From contig CM067367.1 of the NCBI GenBank assembly GCA_034401795.1, positions 56,300,206 to 56,364,205 on the forward strand: a stretch of 64,000 nucleotides of DNA, given 5' to 3'. Numbering within the stretch: position 1 is the stretch's first letter; each line of letters opens with the position of its first letter. The notes under the pieces were generated by a model. It ran no database searches and was not told where the DNA came from. It saw only the letters and a list, made by a program, of their open reading frames with translations. Below are positions 1 to 11,045 of the stretch, piece by piece. The translations under genes and the position numbers were made by a program. The DNA comes from Chaetoderma sp. LZ-2023a. Taxonomy: Eukaryota; Mollusca; Caudofoveata; Chaetodermatida; Chaetodermatidae.

Positions 1-1235
1 GTAGGATATTTTTATCCATCTCAGGAAAGAGTGGAATCACTCATTTCAGTAAAACAGTCAGTGTACAACAGTCACTATGTCCTGGCATGCGTTTACTTGA
101 GAATGCTGGGGTTGATGGTTTCTCTTGAACCAGTCATTCCACAGGCTGCCTTAATTAATTGTGCAGACGGTCTATCCAGTTATTTCTCATGGACCCAAAA
201 GTGTCAGTGTAGGAACCTCTTATTCACCACCTGCAATGGTGGATGATAAGGGAAAAACTCGCTGGAGTGATGCTGTCCCTTTTCCACCCTCAAGTCATGA
301 TGTATACAGATTCATCGATATAGGGCTGAAAGAAGCCAAGATATCCTGGAAGAAGCCAAGATATCCTGGAAGAAGCCAAGATATCAGGGCTTTGGGATCT
401 GGAACAGTTACAAAAACACATCAATGTGCTGGAAATGCAAGCAGTAATCTTAGCCATGGAACATTTCCTCAAGGAAGTTCAAGGCAAGATAGTTCTAATT
501 CATTCAGACAACTCAACAGTAGTGACTTTCTTAAACCGCCAGTGTGGAACGAAGTCGCCCAGTCTCTATGATGACATAGAAATTCCTAGGATCACCTTGA
601 GAGCTCATATTCTGGGAAGACTAAATCTCCTCGCAGACTCATTGAGTCGGAGGATGAGCATTCTTCAGACGGAATGGCAACTGAATCACTGTATGGCAGA
701 TCGTCTATTCAACCACTGGGACAAAAGCCCAACATAGATTTATTGGCAACGAAGAAGAATGCGAAGTCCACCAACAATCCTGATTCTGATTTTTCTACCA
801 AAAATCAGGCAGTAGGAGGGCCAAGTGCTTCTGATCAGCCCAAATTGGTCAAGCCGATCATAGTATACAGGATCTGCTTGACCGTCTGGTCTGCAATCCA
901 CTTCCTCTGCCTGTGATGGACAATATGATCTTTCAGGGCAAGACCTTGCACAACAATCCGCCAGTGTTCCAATTGACTGCATGGATGTTGTCAAGGAATC
1001 TGCCATTTAGGTGTGCTTTTCTGTGCAAGCAGCCATTTTCATGGTCAATGCCAGAAGGGGGTCACCCTCCAGAGCATATAATTATAAAATCAACAGATTT
1101 GCAGAATGGTGCTCAAGAAGATGTCTTAATCCAATGGAAGCATATATTCAGGTAGTAGCCAATTTCCTCTGTCACCTGTATGATACAGTCTCAAGCCAAA
1201 CTCTATACCTGGCTATATGTCAGCTTTAAGTTCTG
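1..1235 (+). pseudogene. DIRS-like retrotransposon, decayed: RT tail, RNase H, start of tyrosine recombinase
   Basis: Reading across frames gives the order typical of DIRS/Ngaro pol. Around 31-160 is the post-RT connection (a block like YLRMLGLMVSLEPVIP). Near 295-737 is RNase H, with the acidic residues in the contexts YTDSS, VLEMQA, IHSDNSTVV and LLADSLSR. Around 735-770 is the NIDLLATKKNAKS block that follows RNase H in these elements. At 1011-1229 is the N-terminal SAM-like part of a tyrosine recombinase (SRAYNYKINRFAEWC, then VANFLCHLY). The catalytic half of the recombinase is missing: the match stops near 1235 and unrelated repeats begin. The 5' part lies left of the window. Several frameshifts and stops show it is inactive. 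The family call rests on remembered domain order, not on an alignment. Confidence 0.8.
331..386 (+). repeat. 20 bp tandem repeat inside the DIRS RNase H
   Basis: The 20-mer agaagccaagatatcctgga occurs twice in full and once in part. Since 20 is not a multiple of 3, each unit shifts the reading frame. This is one visible cause of the broken frame between the first RNase H aspartate (YTDSS) and the glutamate (VLEMQA). Confidence 0.9.
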
Positions 1236-1299
1236 TTACGCCTTTCTTGGCTAAAAGGGGAGGTGGTGAAGTATGTAATTATAGGAATCCCTATAGTAA

Positions 1300-1951
1300 T
1301 CACAGCCTCTGCCCATCTGTCTTTGTGTCCGTCCACAATATCTCGTAAACAGCATATCATACAGAACCGCTTCAGATATGTTAATGAAACTTGGTGTATG
1401 CCTCAGTTCTGATATGCTGATGTACCTTTTGAAGAACTCACGTTTATAGGTCCAATATTTTGGTTGAAAATGGGCTTTTTAAAGCAAAAACTCACGATTT
1501 TTGTCACTTTCCTCGTAAACACCACAGCATACAGAATCACTTAAGATAATTTAATCAAACTTGGCAGGTCGCTTCTTTATGATGGGTAGATGTGCCTTTG
1601 AAGGATTCACATTTATAAGTCCAATATGTTGGGTGAAATTGGGCTTTTTAATACAAAAACTCACTAATTTTGTCAATTTTCTGAAACTTTGCAAGTGGCT
1701 TCTTTTCTGATGGGTAGATCTTCCTTTTGAAGCATTCACCTTCAAATGTCTGAAATTTTGAATGAGATTGGCTTTTTAATGCATAAAACTCATTATTTTT
1801 GTCAATGTTCTCATAAACAGCGTAACATACAGAATCACTTAAAATAATTTAATGGAACTTAAAAGTGGGTAGAGGTGGCTTTTGGAGGATTCACCATTAT
1901 AGGTCCAAGATTTTGAGTGAAAATGGGATTTTTAATTTTTTTTTTTTTTTT
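1300..1951. repeat. Tandem array of about 167 bp units ending in poly-T
   Basis: Units start with variants of ctcgtaaacagcatacagaa near 1343, 1511 and 1810. A shortened unit lies at about 1680-1810. Each unit contains ttaatcaaacttgg, a block like ggtccaatattttgggtgaaaatgggctttt (in parts), and a closing aaaactcac. The array follows a leader resembling ctgtctttgtgtccgtcc, common at the start of invertebrate tandem repeat families. It ends in about 15 Ts at 1937-1951. No coding capacity is supported. Confidence 0.75.
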
Positions 1952-2640
1952 ATGTTTTATTTTTAATAATATGAAGGCTTTGAATAAAATTGCTACCTGC
2001 TACATAGAGAAAGGTATTTTCAGTGATTGCAGGGCCCTGTGACTCAAACAACGTTTTCTAATCTAAAACCTTTAATCAAAGACATGGGTAATCTGAGACC
2101 ATGGAATCCCGCTGTCATGGAGTTTATCGCTTGTATTACAAGTTCTAGCTGATAAACCCCTTTGAAGCACTTAGTTCAACTTCTATGAAGAAAACTATTT
2201 CTTACTGTTGCATCCTCGACAGGACAGAAAAATGAAATTCATGCTCTGTCAGCTGAGCCAGACTGTTTTGTGATTACAGGGGAAGGCCTTGGGCTTCATA
2301 CCTAGACTTAATTTTATGGCTAAAAAACATTCCTTGAAGTATCCTGGTCAGCCTATAATTTTTTTTGCTTTATCCAGATTTGATCCAAAATCGAAAATCA
2401 TATGTCCCGTCTGTGCATTGAACCATTGCAAGAACCCTACAGAATAATGGCAGCCAGACCCTAGTTCATTATGGTTATCCTATGTTGAACCCCATGGCAG
2501 GGCATCAAGCGATACCATTTCTAGGTGAATTGTGGAATGAATTCAATTTTGCCATAGATCTGCCACTGGTAGGCAAGTTGATTTGGCCCAGGCTCACAGT
2601 GTTCATGGCGTAGTGGCATCCACGGCTCTGCAAACAAGGT
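1952..2640. other. No gene seen
   Basis: No ORF of note, no recognised domain and no clear repeat structure. Stops are frequent in all frames. This is probably ancient decayed sequence. Confidence 0.5.
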
Positions 2641-2654
2641 TACTTGAGGAGTGC

Positions 2655-2800
2655 CCATTTGCAGGCTAAAATACTATTTTTGAAAATTTTGCACATGAAA
2701 AACTGTCTGGATAACCGAGCCAGTCATTCCAGCGGTAAATTTTTGAGAAGCAGCCATATCTTGGCCTGCAAATGGACACTAATTTGGCAAAAACTTTGAT
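2655..2800. repeat. Foldback MITE copy (family cattccagyggtaaa)
   Basis: The left half has catttgcaggctaaaatact and the right half has tatcttggcctgcaaatgga, so the ends are inverted copies. The centre holds gagccagtcattccag, the signature shared with copies near 7780-7975, 11319-11481, 22310-22432, 29030-29160, 29755-29800 and 52800-53000. It is non-coding. Confidence 0.7.
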
Positions 2801-2984
2801 TAATCATCAAGCCAGATAAAAACACCATCTGCAGTAGTCACAAGCTGTATCCCATTTTGAGACAACAGAAATGTATTTTTCTAAAATCCAGTGTTTTTTT
2901 CATGGCCTGCTGTTAGTTTTTTCATGGCCTACAAATGGACATTCAATGAACGTTCAATTTTTTTTTTGGTTAGGGGAGTGGGGA

Positions 2985-3987
2985 AATAACACTGACACCT
3001 ACACAGAAATTCATCTTATGATGCCTAATGAGAAATTAAACAACAGTATCACTTATACAATCCCGTCTTTGAATCCCAAGATACTTCCGGAGCTTCGAAC
3101 TTGTTCATTAGATCTTATTGTCAGTTTATACACCTAATCAGGCGGGTCGAATGAGATTCAAATGATGTGTAGCAAATTATTAGATTTCCACAAACATGCC
3201 CATGAACTCATTGGCTATTATCAAAAGAGAGACTATCCTACCGAGCTTCTCACCAACTATCGGAAAGCTTTTTTTTGTTTAGTTATCAGAAAGTTTGTGC
3301 ACGTTCAAGACGTGATCTACTCACGTCAAAGGTTACAAATACAGAGAAAAACATGCATACCATGCATAATGGACATTCACACTCAAATCTATAAAGCAAG
3401 AAAAATCATCCAAAAGAATTGGGGGCAACTAGAAAACACTCCCAAGTGTAGGAACACATTTCCTTCCCCACCAATATTTGGCTATAGAAAGAATCCTCCT
3501 TTCAAAGACACACTCGTCACAGCCAAATCTGAGTTTCCCGCCACTAGAGGTTTCCAAGCAAGACCCTTCCAAAACCCTATCTATCTATGCACAAGAAAAA
3601 GTATGGATAGTAAACATGAATTCACTAGTACTCACACATGCTTAAAATATAGATGTACGGTCAAGACATACTGTGACACACGCAATGTCATATACTTACT
3701 CACATGTACACAATATCGCAAGCAGTATGTGGGGGAAACAAAACGTGAATTCCACATACAGGTGAAAGAACATCTTAGAGATATCAAAAATACAAGGATA
3801 CCCCTGTAGCTAAGCATTTTAATCTGCCCAGTCATAATGGACAAAATGTGTGCTATAAAATTATACAAGTTCTCTCTCGCGACCCTGAGGACAGTGACAA
3901 AATTCACATCAGAAAAGAACAAGAGAAGTACTGGATACACTAACTACACACGTTAGATCCCATAGGGATTAACCATGCAGATTGGTG
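2985..3987 (+). pseudogene. Penelope-like element, 3' part: RT thumb/linker and GIY-YIG endonuclease
   Basis: The frame at 3162-3809 reads KLLDFHKHAHELIGYYQKRDYP (RT thumb), then a linker with KNWGQLENTP and FGYRKNPPFKDTLV. Next comes a Cys-rich stretch and the GIY-YIG nuclease beginning NVIYLLTCTQYRKQYVGETK, where VIY and YVG are the two hallmark strands. A +1 shift at about 3808 leads into TPVAKHFNLPSHNGQ, then IRKEQEKYWIH and a stop codon inside the final LHTLDPIGINHAD block. The Glu in RKEQEKYW fits the family's conserved Glu. The RT fingers and palm with YADD are missing, so the copy is 5'-truncated, as is usual for target-primed elements. It is inactive: at least one frameshift and one internal stop. 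Confidence 0.85.
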
Positions 3988-4520
3988 ATTCCAAAATCTG
4001 AGTTGTTCTTTATACTAATTAGAATCACCAAATCCATGTCATAGAAACCCTTCTATGATGTCATAGAGAATATAGCCACATGACGTCACACTCCTCACTA
4101 TATTGGCACCTTTTACGTTGCTATGAAATCAGATGCGCAAAAGTTTTAAGACTTCACTTTTCCAGAGTATCCACCCATCATATGACGTCATAATGAACTG
4201 CGTGATGTGTACAATGACATAATGAATGACGTCGATAAGTACGTCACGAACGCATATTTGAAGACGGTCTATACGTTGTTGTACAAATTGTTTGCTTTTA
4301 CTATTTAATAAATATTCTGTTGAATATTTTGAAACTAATTTGACTGGGCGCTGTTTTAATTAATTACAAAATATTTAACAGCTTCCCTGTATAGTTTTCA
4401 GGAAATTGATAGCTAGGGCATTTGGGGATTGATCAATACAAACGCAGCGAGGTGTGGGTGGAGCTTAGCTAGTGATGGGCGGGGCATAGCTAAAAATGGA
4501 AAGGTCCCTTACCTGTATGG
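3988..4520 (+). mobile_element. Penelope-like element 3' terminal region
   Basis: Directly downstream of the nuclease. It contains repeated tgacgtca sites, then at 4274-4380 the block ending in atttgactgggcgctg, and at 4391-4510 a block beginning cctgtatagttttca. Both blocks reappear inverted at 26690-26960 and 43070-43320, and in part at 28490-28900 and 46620-46800. This identifies those loci as separate Penelope tails. tttaataaatattctgttga is the most conserved segment. Confidence 0.75.
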
Positions 4521-4943
4521 GTAACTTTAGGTACATTAAGTGCAACACATGATTTCGAGTCATTCATGAGCAATCTGTTTTTGGAGGTGCAGGATCAGCC
4601 ATTGCAAAACGCAACATCTAATTGAAGCTGCGTAATTTTGCCAACTTGTTCAGCAGGATGGGGACACCAGAGTAATCCACATACCAGATTAGTCCATCTC
4701 CAGAATCCCTGTACCGCCACGAAGATCTGCCATCGAGATGATCATGATGGCGACGGCGACGATCATGTACTGCATTATTTGATCAGTCGCTCTTACCGTG
4801 TTTCCTTGTGCAAATATAATTTCTGGTTTATAAAATTTTTGTGCCCACTTAATAGTCACATTTTCTACCCAGAAAACAGCTATGTAAATTTCAAGGCAGC
4901 TAACCGGTGTGGACGACTGGTCTCAACCACACGGCTTGAATAA

Positions 4944-5097
4944 TTAACACTTTAATGTCCAAGAAAAACTAAAAATTTCCTCAGAAAATGGCCATTAGCA
5001 GACCACCGTTATAAAAAATTTTAAAAACAGATTTGTAACTAGCAAAAGAGCATTCCTCAAGATCACTGCAATTGTCAGTTTGATCATTAAAGAGTTA
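4944..5097. repeat. MITE with TTAACWCTTTAA-type ends
   Basis: It starts ttaacactttaatg and ends cattaaagagttaa, near-perfect inverted ends about 150 bp apart. The inner right side (cctcaagatcactgcaa) matches other members at 11422, 22378 and 29118. TTAA at both outer ends suggests TTAA-targeting parents, which is an inference. Confidence 0.65.
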
Positions 5098-5099
5098 AT

Positions 5100-5880
5100 A
5101 TAATTCAATGTATTGCTTGTTGCTTATTAGGTTAGTCCAAACATGTACTGAGGTGACATCTCGGTACATGCGTGGAATAGCCTAGTGTATTGTTTTAAAT
5201 GACATACAGCTTTTATTTTAAATAACCATTCCCATCTTTGTGGTTTGTGTAACCAAATTACTTTGATGACAGGAATAACATATTAATATACAGAAATAGA
5301 ACATTTTGATCGATGTAACAATAAATTTAAGAAAAATTACATTTTGCATGGGCCTTTACAGAGAAAACTGGCATAGTCTAACATCATAGATGCTACATTA
5401 AGTAGGTGGTGGATTGTACTTTAAGCTAAATTGGATGAAATACACAACTTCTCAACCTCAAGGGATGTTAGTGGGACATTAGTCTCATGTCAGTAATTCA
5501 AGAGAACACATTATTCGTCTGTATTAGGCGATGTAGATTTTTTTTTATTCAGCTGGAATTTCTTAACTTTAACTATTTTCTGACTAAATCGCATCTACTT
5601 TTGTGCACTAAATAAACAGCTAATCATTTAGATGAGCATATTATGAATTATGACCTCTTGAAGTCACCCAGTTGGATTCTAGCGAAAACATAAGTATCCA
5701 ACAGGAGGATTCTCCCATATATCTCAAATTTCCAACAGGCCGCCGACATACATTCCTCAAGGTCACTGCAATGATCTATGAATGTCTATGGGTTTTTTAA
5801 AACAATTTCAGATGGTTTTATGGCTCAAATGCGAAAGACCTCTTTCAGGGAAACAGTCGGTCTTCTAACCATGCCTCCCT
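5100..5880. other. No gene seen; one MITE scrap
   Basis: AT-rich, no ORF above noise. At about 5748-5775 there is a short piece (cattcctcaaggtcactgcaatgatc) matching the right side of the MITE at 4944-5097. The rest shows no feature I can support. Confidence 0.5.
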
Positions 5881-5884
5881 CCCT

Positions 5885-6240
5885 CCGAATTCACTTACAA
5901 ATTCTGGATGTATCAAAGAGTATCAGGATGGTAAGTATACTCTTGATGTGAAGTAAATGAAATCACGGATTTCTTTTTTCACGAGAGTTGATACTTAACA
6001 TCCTGATATGACCCCGCCCTATTCGCCCCACAGAAGCGTGGTCGTATTTCTCAGTTGCTATTGTCAGCCAATCAATATCTATGTAAGTGGCTAGTCACTC
6101 TGCGCATGCATGCCAATAGGGGCAGTTTAAGTTAAATTCTGTGTTTGTATTGAGCCGGAAGGATATATTTTATATCAAAGATTATCGGGATGGTACGTAT
6201 CAACTCTCTCGTGAAAAAAAGAAATCGGTTATTTCGTTTA
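5885..6240. repeat. Repeat family R360, copy 1, with one inverted and two direct internal motifs
   Basis: It matches 48225-48605 along its whole length (shared markers: ttacaaa near the left, gtaagtatactcttga, a stretch around gcgcatgc, and attctgtgt...attgagcc near the right). Inside, a motif of about 30 bp starting tatcaggatggtaagtatac at 5921 recurs directly at 6183 (tatcgggatggtacgtatca). It also recurs inverted at 5980-6008 (cacgagagttgatacttaac). No coding capacity. Class unknown. Confidence 0.7.
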
Positions 6241-6299
6241 AATTTTTGCATTAGAATCTGTAACAAAACATGACATGATTTAAACAAAACTTGTTTGTA

Positions 6300-6600
6300 G
6301 CGATCCTAGTGTGGTAGACTTCAACACTTCTAACGAGAATTTGGATTGGTCAATTTATTTGGTGGCCATCTTGGATTACCCAATATGTCCAGGAAAGTGT
6401 TTAAAATATTACTCCCAAAGTGTCTGGCCACAATTTGTAATTTTAAAACCTAAATTTATATTCCTGGCCAGAACTGCTGAATTTCTGACAATCTATCGGG
6501 CTCTACATGTAGAACATGGCCAAATGCCAATGTTCCAGAAGAGCGATACAGGCCCCATGGTACTTTTGTTTGTTCTTGTCTCACTGAATATGCTTTACGA
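6300..6600 (+). repeat. Fragment of the AGCTCACCTG repeat family
   Basis: It has ggtggccatcttggat and ends near gagcgatacaggccccatgg. These are the inner and 3' signatures of the long copy at 8190-9797. The 98-codon frame here is a by-product of this repeat and not a gene. Confidence 0.5.
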
Positions 6601-6770
6601 ACCATGACTTTTTGGCAGTATAGTTAATCCCTGCCTATAGAGGCGAAACACTGCCTAGTTCACAACATTTTTGTTTATTTTCATAATATAACACATGAAC
6701 ACAATAGTGTTGCATATGGCATTGTTTCTTTCTCTACTCAATTTGTACTAATGCAATGTTCCATTTTCAG

Positions 6771-6964
6771 GTGATCAAAATTACCCAGCAATTCCAGACT
6801 TTATTGGTGAAAGACCTTTACCAAGGACAGATGCTAATATAGCAGATATTCAACAAGAAAGCACACATTTTAACCGATTTCTGTTTTCTAAATCTTTAAT
6901 ATGTAATGTGGATCAAACACCTGTACACGCAAACCCAATATCTGAGCTGCAAATTGAGGGACAG
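6771..6964 (+). CDS. Candidate internal exon of an unidentified host gene
   Basis: A pyrimidine-rich tract ending ccattttcag precedes the segment, and CAG followed by gtatag closes it, which are good acceptor and donor sites. Between them lie 194 bases: two bases completing a split codon, then exactly 64 codons without a stop, ending on the donor CAG. The peptide starts DQNYPAIPDFIGERPLPRTD and ends VHANPISELQIEGQ. Composition is protein-like and not low complexity, and the segment is not repeated elsewhere in the window. I do not recognise the protein. Neighbouring exons were not found within the window, so chance or an unrecognised element cannot be excluded. Confidence 0.45.
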
Positions 6965-6999
6965 GTATAGGAGAATCTAGGAAATTATAGTTCATACAT

Positions 7000-7670
7000 G
7001 TTAGTTAGCCTTTCACATCTATAAATTTGAAATGTTTTGTTTTTTGTTTGTTCCTGATATGCAGTTAACATGTCTTAGCTTAAAGTTTGTCCATTGCGCT
7101 TAGCTTGTGCTATTCCCAAGCCTGTTGTGTAATTGGAAAACAATTTGAACAAAAATTATTGAGAACCACAACGTTCAGTCAGATTTTCATCAATGTCATT
7201 ACTGGATATTTCATATTCTGTTCCCTTGAAACTGCAATTGGTGTGTGTTTTTCTTGCCAGGATATATAAAATGGATGCTATGACACGGTGTAAACAAGGT
7301 TACATGCAGAAGTTAAGGGGTTTCTATGGACCTCTTTGCCAATTTAGACATTAACATTGATGACTAACCTAGATTAAAACGATATACCATATGAATATGG
7401 AAACCTTGTTGATTGAAAAAAGCTTGTGGTATGTCAAGCGTGAAATATTGGTATGTTCCCTTCTCAAAGTCAATGAAGGTGAAAATCGTGATACCTAATT
7501 GAAGCACTGCCCCTTCAACAAGATCTAACAAAGTGAAAATCTTATGATGTTCACAAATCAATTATCTGTATGAGCATAAACCTACACTATCCATGATTGA
7601 TATTATCATGGAGTCATTAAGCAGTAAAGATGTCAACAAATCTGTAAACATTGACTTGATTACCAGACCA
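7000..7670. other. No gene seen
   Basis: AT-rich sequence with only short frames. If the 6771-6964 exon is real, this is intron. Confidence 0.4.
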
Positions 7671-7674
7671 TATG

Positions 7675-8131
7675 CAGGGCTAGAAATTAACCACTGATCC
7701 TGTAATCCGTAAGCCTTTTTCGGATATGGATCTGTAACAGATCACTGCTTTAGCACAGTAATTGACCAAAATGGCCTCTATAGTGATCTTGAGAAATGTC
7801 TATTTGCAGACTAAGAGAAGACTATTTTTTAAAATGTACTGCTGGAATGACTGGCTTGATAAATGAGCCAGTCATTCCAATGGTAATTTTTCAAAAATAG
7901 TTTTCTCTTGGCCTGCAAATGGAAATTAACTAAGCAAACATTTTGCATTCCTGACCATTAAATGATTAATTATCCTAATAATATGGTGTAAATGATGCAT
8001 TCAGAACATTTGATTCATTTTATTTTCTGCGCAAACTGCAGTACGGATCAGTAAAAAAAGCAAGGGATCTGAAGTTTGTGGTGTACTGATCCGTATGGAT
8101 CACCGTTAAAAATGTTAATTTCTAGCCCTAA
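7675..8131. repeat. MITE with AGGGCTAGAAATTAAC ends, hosting a nested foldback
   Basis: The left end agggctagaaattaac (7677) and the right end gttaatttctagccct (8115-8130) are perfect inverted copies, about 455 bp apart. A C before the left copy gives a CAGGG start like hAT-derived MITEs. Flanking catatg / aatatg could be a worn target duplication. At about 7780-7975 the foldback family with gagccagtcattccaa is inserted inside, so it is younger than this MITE. Confidence 0.7.
7780..7975. repeat. Nested foldback MITE
   Basis: A near-palindrome: tatttgcagactaagagaag on the left pairs with ctcttggcctgcaaatgga on the right. gaatgactggc pairs with gccagtcattc at the centre. It is the same family as 2655-2800 and 52800-53000. 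Confidence 0.75.
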
Positions 8132-8189
8132 TATGTCACAGTTTGTTTGTTTCACGTTGCATAATATATTTTTTGTATATTATATATTA

Positions 8190-9797
8190 TTAGCTCACCT
8201 GTCCTGAAAGGTCAAGTGAGATTATGCCGTGGCGACCGTCCGTCATGTGTCCGTCCCTCGTCCATCCATCAACTTTTCCTTTAAATGATTTCTTCTCAAG
8301 AACCACCAGGCCGATTCCAATTATATTTGGCAGGGAACACCCTTAGGGCATATGGATCCAAGTTTGTTAAAATGAAGCGGCTCGGCCAATTTGGCTGGCA
8401 GCCATCTTGGATTTCAGCCGATTTTAGGAAACCGCTTGGGGAATCGATTTAAAACTCATGAAACATTATCTAGGGAAAGAGGTAAGCCAAGTTTGTTCAA
8501 GAAGACTTGATTGACCAAATGGTTTGGTGGCCATGTTGGATGACCTAGTTTTCCCGAAAACGACTTACTCCAGAACCACTGAAGGGATCGGGTCTAAATT
8601 TGGGAGATATGATTAGGGACTAAGGGCCATTAAAGTTTGTTCAAGGAAGTTGATCCGTCAAAAAACATGCCCGCTGTGGTCTAATCAAAATGTAACATGT
8701 TTGGCGGCCATATTGGATTTTTTTATTTGATGGATTCTGGCGAACTACTAGACCGACTTCAATTATATTTGGCAGGAAGCATCCTTAGGGCATAGGGATC
8801 CAAGTTTGCTCAAATGAAGCTGCTTGGCCAATTTGGCTGGCAGCCATCTTGGATTTAAGCCGATTTGATGAAACATCTTTAAAAATCTTCTCCGAAACCG
8901 CTTGGTGAATCGATTCAGTCGCTGCTCAACTTATGACCTAAAACCACTTCTCCAGAACCTCTGGAGGGATCCAGCCGAAATTTGGGAGATATGATTAGGG
9001 ACTACGGGTCATTAAAGTTTGTTCAAGGGAAGTTGAGTCATCAAAAAACATGGACGCCATGGGCCAAAAGGTAGCGTGTTTGGCAGCCATATTAGATTTT
9101 TTTATTTGATGGATTTTGAAGCCAAAATTGGTTCTATATATGATTTTGGCCATTCTGAGCTCAAATTTGCCATTGTTCGAAACTGTCAGATAAACAGTTT
9201 GGCGGCCATCTTGGATTATTTTCCTGCCAAAGGCGCCCATAGTAAAGCAATGGGAACTTTAAAATTTCTTCTCCTTAAAGAACTTCTCGAAAACTATTAG
9301 GCCGATTTTAATTACATTTGGCAGGATGCATCCTTAGAGCATAGGGATCCAAGTTTGTTTAAATGAATCCGATTGGGCCAGTGGCCATCTTGGATTTCAG
9401 CCAATTTTTAGAAATGTCTTGAAAAATCTCCGAAACCGTTTGAGGGATCGATTCATAACTCATGAAATATCATTTAGGGCACGAGCTGAACCAAGTTTGT
9501 TCAAAGGAACTTGATTTGCCAAATGGCTAGTCGGCCATCTTGGATGGCTTGGTTTTCATGATAGCAACTTCGTCCCCAGAGCCACTGAACAGATTGGGCC
9601 GAAATTTGGGAGATTGATATTGATGACTAAGGGCCATTAAAGTTTTTTCAAGAGAAGTTGATACATAAAGAAACATGGCCTCTGTTTTCTTGTTACAAGT
9701 CTGCTCAACTCATTAGTGTTCTACTTATTGTAATGACCATTCTAGTTGAGATGCCTATGGTCCAGGTGAGTGATACAGGCCCCTTGGGCCTCTTGTA
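8190..9797 (+). repeat. Long AGCTCACCTG-family repeat with internal tandem units
   Basis: It starts tagctcacctgtcctgaaag and ends aggtgagtgatacaggcccc ttgggcctcttg. The outer agctcacct / aggtgag are inverted, a short terminal repeat. Internally, a unit of about 440-550 bp repeats about three times: ttatatttggcagg near 8317 and 8760, ttacatttggcagg near 9309, each followed by atccaagtttg and gccatcttggat. Degenerate relatives lie at 6300-6600, and there are two start-like pieces near 47814-47835. No protein domain was recognised. Confidence 0.7.
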
Positions 9798-10830
9798 TTA
9801 TTAGCCCCCTAATGGTAAAACCGGGGTGGACTATAGGTTTGCACTCCATCTGTCCGTCTTTCGCAGTTGGTTTTCCGCACTTTTTTTCGCAGTCCTTCAA
9901 GGTATTCAACTGAGAATTGGTATATTGCTTTGTTATGAGAAGTTACACATCAAGTTCGAGTTTCAGGCATATGCGTCAATCTTTTATGGAGTTATGCCCC
10001 CTTTCGACTTAAGAAACACAAAAAATATCAGCTTTCCGCACGTTTTTCGCACTCCTTCAAGATATTTAAGCAAAAATCAGTGCATCGCTTTAGTATAAGG
10101 AGTTACTGAGCAAGTTCGAGTTTCTGACATTTTCGTCAATTTTTCATGGAGTTATGACTTATGAAATACGAAACATATTAGCATATAGAGTTATGCCCCC
10201 TTTCGACTTAGGAAATGTGAAAAATATCAGCTTTCAGCACTTTTTCGCAGTCTTTCAAGATATTATACAGAGAATTACTACATAGCTTTGTTATGAGAAG
10301 TTACAGACCAAGTTCGAGTTTCAGGCATATGTGTAAATTTTTTATTGAGTTATGCCCCCTTTCAACTTAGGAAATGTGAAAATTAGTCTCCAAGATATTT
10401 AAGGAAAAATCGGTACATCGCTTTAGTATAAGGGGTTACAGAGCAAGTTCGAGTTTCAGACATTTTTGTCAATTTTTCATGGAGTTATGCCCCCTTTCGA
10501 CTGGAGAAATACAAAAAATATCAGCTTTCCGCACTTTTTCGCAGTCTTTCAAGATATTATACTGAGAACTGCTACATTGCTTTGTTATGAGAAGTTACAG
10601 ACCAAGTTCGAGTTTCAGCCGTACGGGTCATTTTTTGATGGAGTTATGCCCCTTTCGACCTATGAAGTACAAAAAATATTAGTCTTCCGCCCTTTTTCTC
10701 GCAGTCTCAAGATATTCAACTGAGAATTGGTACATTACTTTATTATGAGACATTACAGATCAAGTTCGAGTTTCAGCTGTCAATCTCTAAAAATTTACAT
10801 CACCAGGGAGGGGACATGTATTGCAAAGCA
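9798..10830 (+). repeat. Tandem array of about 175 bp units (gttatgccccctttcgac)
   Basis: After the leader ttagccccctaatggtaaaa, units recur with the fixed order tttcgcagtctttcaagata, gttatgagaagttacag, caagttcgagtttcag and ggagttatgccccctttcga. About six imperfect units are visible up to 10790. The array closes with gggaggggacatgtattgca and aatgcttgtt. The 85-90 codon frames inside are repeat artefacts. Confidence 0.75.
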
Positions 10831-11045
10831 ATACTTACAGAATGCTTGTTATGTCTCTGATGTTCCATGTAAATAAACATGTTAAACAGATCCTAATTAA
10901 ACAGCACAATATTATTAGTGTGATTGATTTTATCATACTCAGATGAGCCATAGCACTTTCTGCCATGCTCTGCTTTCTGAACCCCACCACGTAGAACTCA
11001 TTCCTTTGTTCTTGCTTTTGTGGTAAAATGATAATTTTTGTTGTG

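Noticed and set aside
9826-10723. ORFs of 85-90 codons with similar peptides
   Set aside because: They are translations of the 175 bp tandem unit. The similarity comes from the DNA repeat.
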